DNA from: Leptospiraceae bacterium
Lineage (GTDB): Bacteria > Spirochaetota > Leptospiria > Turneriellales > Turneriellaceae
Length of the DNA stretch: 5,217 nt
Assembly: GCA_025057195.1 (NCBI GenBank)
Contig: JANWWX010000099.1
Coordinates: 1 to 5,217, forward strand
Direction of reading: 5' to 3'
The notes under the pieces: model-generated
Database searches by the model: none
Told to the model about the DNA's origin: nothing
What the model saw: only the letters and a program-made list of their open reading frames with translations
Position numbers and translations under genes: made by a program
Shown here: piece by piece, positions 1-5,217 of the stretch
Layout of the letters: each line of letters opens with the position of its first letter
Position numbering within the stretch: the first letter of the stretch is position 1

Positions 1-1052
1 AGAACACTTGCATTTTTTCTACTGAGTTTTCGCTCAAGGCCATGGGCGATGTCCAAGAGTATTTTATTGCCAACAATGTGACCAATTTTTATTCGGTGAG
101 TGTTTCGGGTTACCATATCGCCGAGGCGGGCGCAAACCCGATTACGCAGGTGGCGTTCACGCTCGCCAATGGCTTTACCTTGGTCGAGTATTACCTCCAG
201 CGTGGCATGCGCGTGGACGATTTTGCGCGCAACTTCAGTTTCTTTTTTTCCAACGGCATGGATCCGGAATATGCGGTCATCGGCCGTGCTGCCCGCCGCA
301 TCTGGGCGATCGCAATGCGCGATATTTACCATGCCGGCAGCCGCGCGCAGATGCTCAAATACCATATCCAGACTTCGGGGCGCTCGCTGCACGCGCAGGA
401 AATTTCGTTCAACGACATCCGCACCACGCTGCAGGCGCTCTATGCCATCATGGACAACTGCAATAGCCTGCACACCAATGCCTACGACGAGGCAGTCACC
501 ACGCCGACCCCCGAGTCGGTGCGCCGCGCGATTGCGATCCAGCTCATCATCAACCGCGAACTCGGTTTGACCAAAAATGAAAACCCCTTGCAAGGGAGCT
601 ATTTTTTGACGCAGCTCACCAACATGGTGGAAGAGGCAATCCTGCAAGAATTCGAGCGGTTGGCCGACCGGGGGGGTGTGCTCGGTGCCATGGAAACCAT
701 GTACCAGCGCAACAAAATCCAAGAGGAAAGTCTTTATTACGAAAAACTCAAGGCTTCAGGCGAGCTGCCGATCATCGGTGTCAACACATTCCTCAGCGAG
801 GAGGCAGAGTATTACCACGGCGAGCTGATGCGTTCGACCGAAGAAGAAAAAAAGGAGCAGATTGCAGCGCTACGCAATTTCCAGGCATTCCATGCCGAAG
901 AAAGCCCACGCGCGTTGGCTGCGCTGCGCCGCACTGCGCTGCAATCCGGCAACATCTTTGCCGAATTGATGGAGACGGTGAAATGCTGCTCGCTGGGCCA
1001 GATTACCAACACCCTCTATGAAGTGGGTGGCCGCTACCGGCGCAGTATGTAA
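1..1052 (+). CDS. icmF: Fused isobutyryl-CoA mutase (IcmF), C-terminal mutase part, 5' end outside window
   Basis: Coenzyme-B12-dependent mutase that interconverts isobutyryl-CoA and n-butyryl-CoA (some family members act on related branched acyl-CoAs) in the cytoplasm. The frame is open from base 3 to the TAA at 1050-1052, giving 349 residues; the ATG at 42 is an internal Met, because the codons before it (NTCIFSTEF...) continue the family sequence. Visible motifs, numbered from base 3: YHIAEAG at 37-43 with the presumed catalytic His38, [12 protein letters not shown] at 79-90, [11 protein letters not shown] at 123-133, SLHTNAYDE at 155-163 and IIGVNTF at 257-263. The protein ends in [20 protein letters not shown] without a C-terminal B12 domain. 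This fits IcmF, where the B12 and G-protein chaperone domains lie N-terminal, and argues against methylmalonyl-CoA mutase. Those N-terminal domains are outside the window, so a stand-alone IcmA-type large subunit is not fully excluded. Confidence 0.9.
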   Translation, partial: NTCIFSTEFSLKAMGDVQEYFIANNVTNFYSVSVSGYHIAEAGANPITQVAFTLANGFTLVEYYLQRGMRVDDFARNFSFFFSNGMDPEYAVIGRAARRIWAIAMRDIYHAGSRAQMLKYHIQTSGRSLHAQEISFNDIRTTLQALYAIMDNCNSLHTNAYDEAVTTPTPESVRRAIAIQLIINRELGLTKNENPLQGSYFLTQLTNMVEEAILQEFERLADRGGVLGAMETMYQRNKIQEESLYYEKLKASGELPIIGVNTFLSEEAEYYHGELMRSTEEEKKEQIAALRNFQAFHAEESPRALAALRRTALQSGNIFAELMETVKCCSLGQITNTLYEVGGRYRRSM

Positions 1053-1857
1053 AGCCGCAAAAGATTTACGCCCTGTTGCTGTAAAAAAATGGCATGCGGT
1101 GGCATTATTCCATAAGCTGCCGGAACTTGCACAAAACTTCATTATTACCATCAGTGTGCTGCTAATTGTGGCCGGAATGTATTGGGTGACCAATAGCATT
1201 TGGGCAGACCGACCAGGGATCAGCCTGGCCTTTGCGCTCGACCATGCCATACCATTCCTGCCGTGGACTGCACCCGGTTATGCTCTGTATTATGCCATAA
1301 TCATCTTGCCAGCGTTTACCATCAGGCAACGGCAGTTGCTCCTGCGCACGCTCATCGGCTTCGTGCTGATGTCACTGGTTGCGCTGGTCTTTTTTGCCCT
1401 TTTTCCCGTGCGCATGGCACGGCCCGGTATCCCCACCCAAGAATACTTTTTCTACTGGGCTGCTGCGCTGACTTATATCCTGGATCAGCCGGTGAATTGC
1501 TTCCCCAGCCTGCATGCCGCCGATGCCGTCTTTGTCGCCGCCTGCACGTGGGTGCTTTCGCGCCGAGTGGGGATTGCTGCGGCCGTGGCTGCTGGCATCG
1601 TGGTGCTTTCAACCATCACCCTGAAGCAGCACTATGTGGCCGACACTGCAGCCGGTGTGCTTTTGGGTTTTGCCACGTATTATGGCCTTTGCCACAGGAA
1701 GTTCCATAACATGCGTGGGCAAATGCCATCCGAGAATTTGACGTATCCACCGCGCACAGCGTTTTGGGTATTGCGGCTTTATGCACTGATGGTTCTTTTT
1801 TTCTGGTTGCTTTTCCAATCTGGGTTACGCTTTGAACCCGTGTTACCTAATAACTAA
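1018..1857 (+). CDS. PAP2-family integral membrane phosphatase / lipid phosphotransferase (PAP2_3, AUR1-like)
   Basis: Predicted polytopic inner-membrane protein of up to 279 residues. The PAP2 active-site pattern is visible: R135-P136 as a possible first motif, CFPSLHAA with P163-S164-x-H166, and S198-T199...H205-Y-V-A-D209. His166 would be the acid/base and His205 the phosphohistidine nucleophile, helped by Asp209. The usual Arg of the third motif is replaced by Thr199, as I recall for inositol-phosphorylceramide-synthase-like PAP2 proteins. Hydrophobic segments lie near 41-58, 85-100, 108-130, 143-155, 167-180, 184-200, 209-223 and 248-267. The substrate cannot be read: undecaprenyl diphosphate, phosphatidate or phospholipid headgroup transfer are all possible. 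The ATG at 1018 lies inside icmF (35-base overlap) with no ribosome site; GTG at 1027 or 1099 are alternatives, and 1099 still precedes the first membrane segment. Confidence 0.82.
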   Translation: MKWVAATGAVCKAAKDLRPVAVKKWHAVALFHKLPELAQNFIITISVLLIVAGMYWVTNSIWADRPGISLAFALDHAIPFLPWTAPGYALYYAIIILPAFTIRQRQLLLRTLIGFVLMSLVALVFFALFPVRMARPGIPTQEYFFYWAAALTYILDQPVNCFPSLHAADAVFVAACTWVLSRRVGIAAAVAAGIVVLSTITLKQHYVADTAAGVLLGFATYYGLCHRKFHNMRGQMPSENLTYPPRTAFWVLRLYALMVLFFWLLFQSGLRFEPVLPNN

Positions 1858-1858
1858 A

Positions 1859-3184
1859 ATGCGTGTTCTGTCATTGGTGAGTGTATTTGTGCTCATGCCT
1901 GTGTGGGCTTATCGCGTGGTGCTCGATCCGGGACATGGGGGCAGGGATCTGGTGCCGCATTCCGCATACGGCGATAAGTATGACCGCAGGCTTAACTATT
2001 ACCTTGACAAATTCCGCGAAGGAGCACGCCACCGCGGCATTTGGGAATTTGAAGTGATGTATGACATCGCCGCCAAAGCCAAAGCACTTTTGGATGCAAC
2101 ACAGAGTGAAAGTGGCAAAAAGCAATTTGCCGCCATTTTGTCCCGCTATGGCCAGCCGATGGCAGAAATTCCTGCAATCGAAGCATTCCTCTCGCGCCCT
2201 CCAGGCTACACAGAAAATTATTTCCAAATCCGCGAAGACCTGAATGCGCCGTTCCGGCTTTATGACTATCCCGATTGGCGCACCGGAGAAATCCAGCCTG
2301 GCACAATCTCGCGCATCAATGCCTTGGCACCCGAACTTGTGGTCACGCTCCACCTCACGCATACCGAAGCACCGAAACAGGGTGCAATGGCCACTGTGAT
2401 CACCCCTGCTTTCCGGACCTATGCTTTGGCACTGCGCTATGCAGCCGATCCAGCACAGCGCAACCAACTCAAAGCACAGTTTCTGCGCTCGCCGTGGCGC
2501 AATTGGTTCATCTCCGACAACCGCTACAAAAAATTTGGCAGCTTTTTGGCCGATGCCGCAATCTATTTCATTGGCTTTTGGACACTCCCAGAAAGCAGTG
2601 AAACCGATTTTTCTCGTTTCCGTGGTTACCGGCAAAACTTAGTCCGCTGGGTCTATGCCGATCGCGACGAAAAAGTGGAGGAGCTTTACGGCCAAAAAAA
2701 CGAGCGCTATGCCACCACGTTGGCGGATTTTACTCCGGCCGGAGCATTTTGGGAACGCGAACAGGGTGAGCCAGAAAAATGGCGCCGTGAGGATGGCCCT
2801 GAGGGTTTTGGGGGCGACAACCACTATGCGGGAATGGAAGTTTTACGCTACATCCGTAAGGCATTTTTAATACACGGCATCGACACCCCAAAAACCGCAG
2901 CCAAAATTATTGAGCCATATATTTCCACCTGGGCGGTGCCGACTTATACCAATGCCATTGCGGCCTTTGTCGAGATCGCACACACCACGTCGCAGCGCGA
3001 CTACATGCGCATGGCGCGCTACCGCCATATCTATGCCGAGGCGGTGGCAGTGGCCGTGTACTCGCTGCTTTATGGCCTGCCGCAGAAAACGGGCGCTCTC
3101 TTGCCGCGCGGCAAACCCCTCAACCTCAAGCGCTATGAAAACCTTGCCGGTGGCAATTATTTCCGGCGGGTAAGCCAAAACTGA
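1859..3184 (+). CDS. Secreted N-acetylmuramoyl-L-alanine amidase-like protein (Amidase_3) with large insertions
   Basis: Probable zinc amidase that cuts the bond between muramic acid and the stem peptide of peptidoglycan, outside the inner membrane. The 441-residue protein starts with a plausible Sec signal peptide, residues 1-17 (MRVLSLVSVFVLMPVWA), followed directly by YRVVLDPGHGG with His26 as first zinc ligand. Glu65 in WEFEVMYDIA fits the second ligand and His165 in VVTLHLTH the third. Glu372 in FVEIAHTTSQRDY, followed by AEAVAVAVYSLLYG, matches the catalytic Glu and terminal helix of the family. About 100 residues separate Glu65 from His165 and about 200 separate His165 from Glu372, far longer than in classical domains of roughly 180-230 residues. 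I chose the ATG at 1859, one base after the PAP2 stop, because it begins the signal peptide; an in-frame TTG at 1832 would add nine residues that spoil it. A lipid- or sugar-related hydrolase with the same fold is an alternative. Confidence 0.78.
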   Translation: MRVLSLVSVFVLMPVWAYRVVLDPGHGGRDLVPHSAYGDKYDRRLNYYLDKFREGARHRGIWEFEVMYDIAAKAKALLDATQSESGKKQFAAILSRYGQPMAEIPAIEAFLSRPPGYTENYFQIREDLNAPFRLYDYPDWRTGEIQPGTISRINALAPELVVTLHLTHTEAPKQGAMATVITPAFRTYALALRYAADPAQRNQLKAQFLRSPWRNWFISDNRYKKFGSFLADAAIYFIGFWTLPESSETDFSRFRGYRQNLVRWVYADRDEKVEELYGQKNERYATTLADFTPAGAFWEREQGEPEKWRREDGPEGFGGDNHYAGMEVLRYIRKAFLIHGIDTPKTAAKIIEPYISTWAVPTYTNAIAAFVEIAHTTSQRDYMRMARYRHIYAEAVAVAVYSLLYGLPQKTGALLPRGKPLNLKRYENLAGGNYFRRVSQN

Positions 3185-3186
3185 TT

Positions 3187-4224
3187 GTGGCAGCCCAGCG
3201 GGTGCTAATACACGCTCCCAATTGGGTGGGTGATCATGCCCTGGCATTCCCGTTTTACGCTGCGCTGCGAGCCCTTTTTCCCAAAGCGGAACTCACCCTG
3301 ATCGGCCGCAACTGGGTAGCCGACCTTGTGCCAGAAGGTTATCACCAGGTTGTATCCTGGCACGGCAAAAACCCTGCTCGCGAACAATACCAAGACCTGC
3401 GCGCACAAAAATTTTCCGTTGCTTTTACGCTTTCACCCAGCTTTCGCTCAGCATGGCTTCTGTGGCGGCTGGGCATTCCCGAGCGGCATGGTTTTTTGGG
3501 CGATGGTCGCAGTTTTTTGCTGAGTAAACCGAAAAATCGGCAGCGCTGGCAAATTTATAACCGCCACGAGCACCGCTCGCTGGCATACCTCCGCCTGTTG
3601 GTGCCGTTTTTGCCTGCCGCACTTTTGCCCGAAGAATTATGGCAAAAATACTGCCACACCCAACTTGAGCCGTTATCCATCAAACAAATAGGGCAAAAGT
3701 TAAACTTGCCGCATAGCACGCAACGGGTGGTGCTTTGTCCTGGCAGCACGGCTTCGTCCAAAAAGTATCCCGTGGCGCATTTTATCCGTGTGGTGGAACT
3801 GGTCAGCCAAAAGTTACCAAAGTTGCAGTGGGTGCTACTCGGTGCGGCGATCGATAGCGCCGAATGCTCTGCCATTGCAAACTATTTTGCCGGCACAAAG
3901 CTGACAGTTCTTAACCTGTGCGGCAAGACCACGCTACGCGAAGCACATGCCATTTTAGCCTCTGCTCGGGTGGTGGTGGCCAACGATTCGGGCCTTGCGC
4001 ATGTTACGTCGTTAACTAAAACCCCGCTCGTTACCTTTAATGGTATGGGGCGGCGTGAGGAAACGGCCCCCCTTGCGCGCAAAAAGATCCTCTTTGACCT
4101 TAGGCTTGATTGCTCGCCCTGCTTTGCGCGCCAATGCCCACGCCGCGACTATCCATTAGAATGCCTGGTGGCAATTTCTCCCGAAAAAGTGGCCGATGCG
4201 GTGTGGCAGCTCATGCGGGGGTGA
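3187..4224 (+). CDS. waaF: Lipopolysaccharide heptosyltransferase II-like glycosyltransferase (family GT9)
   Basis: Cytoplasmic, membrane-associated GT9 enzyme expected to transfer a heptose from ADP-heptose to the growing LPS inner core. The 345 residues match the usual family length. The N-terminal domain has APNWVGD at 10-16 (Asp16 fits the catalytic acidic residue), SFRSAWLLWRLGIPERHGF at 85-103 and HRSLAYLRLL at 129-138. The C-terminal nucleotide-sugar domain has CPGSTASSKKYP at 184-195, with Lys192/193 near the phosphate site, and NDSGLAH at 266-272. A cysteine group near the end (309, 312, 317, 326) is common in GT9 relatives. The GTG at 3187 lies two bases after the amidase stop, implying coupling; GTG at 3202 (giving MLIHAPNWVGD) is an equally good start and no Shine-Dalgarno decides. 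The SFRSA and RHGF patterns favour WaaF over WaaC, but the actual sugar acceptor and donor are inferred, and another GT9 activity is possible. Confidence 0.83.
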   Translation: MAAQRVLIHAPNWVGDHALAFPFYAALRALFPKAELTLIGRNWVADLVPEGYHQVVSWHGKNPAREQYQDLRAQKFSVAFTLSPSFRSAWLLWRLGIPERHGFLGDGRSFLLSKPKNRQRWQIYNRHEHRSLAYLRLLVPFLPAALLPEELWQKYCHTQLEPLSIKQIGQKLNLPHSTQRVVLCPGSTASSKKYPVAHFIRVVELVSQKLPKLQWVLLGAAIDSAECSAIANYFAGTKLTVLNLCGKTTLREAHAILASARVVVANDSGLAHVTSLTKTPLVTFNGMGRREETAPLARKKILFDLRLDCSPCFARQCPRRDYPLECLVAISPEKVADAVWQLMRG

Positions 4225-4237
4225 GCAATTGTGGCAA
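4225..4237. other. Very short convergent gene junction
   Basis: Only 13 bases separate the TGA of the heptosyltransferase from the TAG of the minus-strand small gene. I see no stem-loop followed by a T-run in this gap, so transcription from either side probably continues into the opposite gene or stops by a mechanism not visible here. Confidence 0.7.
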
Positions 4238-4636
4238 CTAATCCTCGTTGGGAACATCCGGGGGTGGCTGGTACAACTTGCTGCGTGCGAAGTCTAACAA
4301 CTCTTGGTCTTCCGGAGCTGTGGTGATATCATAGCCAAGCTGTCGGGCTTTGTCCACACCGTCGGCAAGAATTTCAAAAAGGATTTCCCGATGGTAGCGC
4401 GGGCAACCGCAGGCTTGGCAGACAGGATGATCGCGGTAAAAGTTGCGCAAAATTTTAACCATGAGCTTCGTGAGCCGTTCTTTTTCCTCCAAAAAACCTG
4501 GCGGGGTGAAAAACTGGGGGGAGCCATAGCTTTGGCATTGTGGGCCACCCGTGAAAATTTTTTTTACCCACACCGTCGGTGGTGGATTTGCAACGAAAAT
4601 GGCTGCAGCAAGGAAAAAGGGCTTAAGCACGTCCAC
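4238..4636 (-). CDS. Small exported protein with four cysteines, function unknown
   Basis: I do not recognise this protein. It reads as 132 residues from GTG at 4636, or 130 from the in-frame GTG at 4630, which gives MLKPFFLAAAIFVA, a short signal-peptide-like or anchor segment with one Lys before a hydrophobic stretch. A Pro-rich NPPPT follows. There are four cysteines, Cys34 and the cluster Cys73-x2-Cys76-x-Cys78 (CQACGCP), with His70 and His82 beside them: a possible metal site or disulfide set, but not a CxxCH haem motif. Residues 50-68 and 83-100 look helical and amphipathic, and the tail is acidic and Pro-rich (PPPDVPNED). The start overlaps the end of the upstream reductase gene by 14 bases, so the two are probably co-transcribed and coupled. 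An in-frame stop at 4657-4655 limits any upstream extension. Coding status is supported by the overlap, the N-terminal hydrophobic segment and the lack of a competing + strand gene. Confidence 0.68.
   Translation of the reverse strand: MDVLKPFFLAAAIFVANPPPTVWVKKIFTGGPQCQSYGSPQFFTPPGFLEEKERLTKLMVKILRNFYRDHPVCQACGCPRYHREILFEILADGVDKARQLGYDITTAPEDQELLDFARSKLYQPPPDVPNED
4354..4579. repeat. 12-base direct repeat inside the small gene
   Basis: The 12-mer CCACACCGTCGG occurs at 4354-4365 and again at 4568-4579. On the minus strand the copies are read in different frames (around ADGVD and around PPTVW), so protein repetition does not explain them. It may be chance. Confidence 0.4.
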
Positions 4637-5217
4637 TTCGGCCCAACCGGCGCATCAACTGCATCGCGGCATAACTGGTAAGCCGGCGCGGCAGTAGGCG
4701 TGTGGCAAAAACACTGAGTTTGTTTTTGGCGCCTGTGACCACGTGGCTTTTTTTGCCCAGCGCATCGAGAGCCTCAGCGACCACCGGTGCCACTGCCATT
4801 GCCTGCGGGAAATCTTTCCCTCCAGCCACCTGCGCAAATTCCGTGGCGGTGGCCCCCGGACACAAAGTCAGCACATCCACGTCAAACCTTTTGAGTTCAT
4901 GGTATAGCCCCTCGCCGAGGATGAGGTCGTACGCTTTGGTTGCGGCATAGTGGCTCATGAATGGCACCCCTTGGAATGCAGCGACCGAGCTGACCATGAT
5001 GATGCCCCCCCGGCGGTGTTGCACCATCCGGTTGGCAAATTCATGCGCCAGGATCAAGGCCGCGCGGCAGTTGACGTCGAGCATCCGCAATTCATCCTCA
5101 AGTGGGTGTTCGGTAAAACTGCCCGCAATGCCAAAACCGGCGTTATTCACCAAAAGCCCGACATTGCTCGTGGCCACCTGGCGCAAGAGCGTTTTCCAAA
5201 ATCCTGGCTTTGCCAAA
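4623..5217 (-). CDS. Short-chain dehydrogenase/reductase (SDR), N-terminal part outside window
   Basis: NAD(P)-dependent oxidoreductase with a Rossmann fold, probably of the classical SDR class; the substrate is not evident. The gene enters from the right edge and ends with TAA at 4625-4623. The frame stays open to 5217, so the TTG at 5216 should not be taken as a start, and the glycine-rich cofactor loop TGxxxGxG lies beyond the window. Numbered from the codon at 5216-5214: NNAG at 24-27, Asn49 in DVNCRAAL, Ser77 in MVSSVAAFQG, Tyr90 and Lys94 in YAATKAY, and CPGATATEF at 119-127. This gives the Asn-Ser-Tyr-Lys tetrad with the usual spacing (13 residues from Ser to Tyr). The C-terminal stretch (LSVFATRLLPRRLTSYAA) is basic and resembles the DltE/YqjQ-like and hydroxysteroid-dehydrogenase-like SDRs that act on lipophilic substrates; that assignment is a guess. 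Its stop overlaps the GTG of the following small gene. Confidence 0.88.
   Translation of the reverse strand, partial: LAKPGFWKTLLRQVATSNVGLLVNNAGFGIAGSFTEHPLEDELRMLDVNCRAALILAHEFANRMVQHRRGGIIMVSSVAAFQGVPFMSHYAATKAYDLILGEGLYHELKRFDVDVLTLCPGATATEFAQVAGGKDFPQAMAVAPVVAEALDALGKKSHVVTGAKNKLSVFATRLLPRRLTSYAAMQLMRRLGRSGRA

Noticed and set aside
664..678. A run of seven G in icmF as a phase-variation tract.
   Set aside because: It encodes the conserved [11 protein letters not shown] segment of the mutase, so the composition follows from protein conservation.
870..1250. A 126-codon minus-strand open frame crossing the icmF / PAP2 boundary.
   Set aside because: It overlaps two well-supported genes, shows no family motif and has no start signal.
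1871..2635. A 254-codon open frame on the minus strand opposite the amidase gene.
   Set aside because: It has no recognisable domain, is unusually rich in Cys, His and Ile from antisense codons, and lies wholly against a gene with clear zinc-site motifs and a signal peptide. It is best read as a shadow frame.
4105..4170. The cysteine cluster at the end of the heptosyltransferase as a novel metal site.
   Set aside because: A similar C-x2-C...C...C pattern near the C-terminus is, to my knowledge, frequent in family 9 glycosyltransferases, so it is not special to this gene.
4401..4421. C-x2-C-x-C in the small protein as a c-type haem site.
   Set aside because: No His follows the second Cys directly (it is CQACGC), so the CxxCH motif is absent.
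4538..4566. A possible + strand terminator for the heptosyltransferase transcript, ending in the T8 run.
   Set aside because: The only stem before the T-run is about 3 bp (GGG-CCA-CCC), and four A lie between it and the T-run. It sits over 300 bases past the stop codon and inside a coding frame.
4304..4681. A 125-codon plus-strand open frame opposite the small cysteine-protein gene.
   Set aside because: It shows no domain, would overlap the end of the well-supported SDR gene, and has no signal-like start. The minus frame has a coupled start and export segment. Since the minus product is itself unrecognised, this rejection is less firm than the others.

Overview
The window looks like a piece of a Gram-negative bacterial chromosome with medium-high GC and very dense coding. 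It holds six protein genes: four on the + strand (1-4224) and two on the - strand (5217-4238) that converge on them. No RNA gene, mobile element, CRISPR array or gene-free stretch of more than 13 bases was seen. Evidence for a Gram-negative envelope is an LPS-type family 9 heptosyltransferase next to an exported amidase-like protein. The amidase-like protein reminded me of long amidases from Leptospirales-type spirochaetes. That is recollection rather than proof, so the lineage stays open.

Plus strand: (1) The C-terminal 349 residues of a coenzyme-B12-dependent acyl-CoA mutase of the fused isobutyryl-CoA mutase (IcmF) type, cut by the left edge. (2) A multi-pass PAP2-family membrane phosphatase or lipid phosphotransferase whose likely start overlaps the mutase end. 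(3) A secreted N-acetylmuramoyl-L-alanine amidase-like protein starting one base after the PAP2 stop, with very long insertions between its zinc-site motifs. (4) A heptosyltransferase II-like family 9 glycosyltransferase starting two bases after the amidase stop. Genes 2-4 all point to the cell envelope (lipid carrier or phospholipid headgroup, peptidoglycan, LPS core). Their near-zero spacing suggests one transcript with translational coupling. The mutase belongs to short branched acyl-CoA metabolism and may share the transcript only by position.

Minus strand: a short-chain dehydrogenase/reductase, cut by the right edge, overlaps by 14 bases the start of a small gene. That gene encodes an apparently exported protein of about 130 residues with four cysteines (one C-x2-C-x-C cluster), which I do not recognise.

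None of the internal gene starts has a convincing Shine-Dalgarno sequence and several use GTG. No sequence points clearly to a new multi-gene system. The most unusual items are the enlarged amidase and the small cysteine protein.
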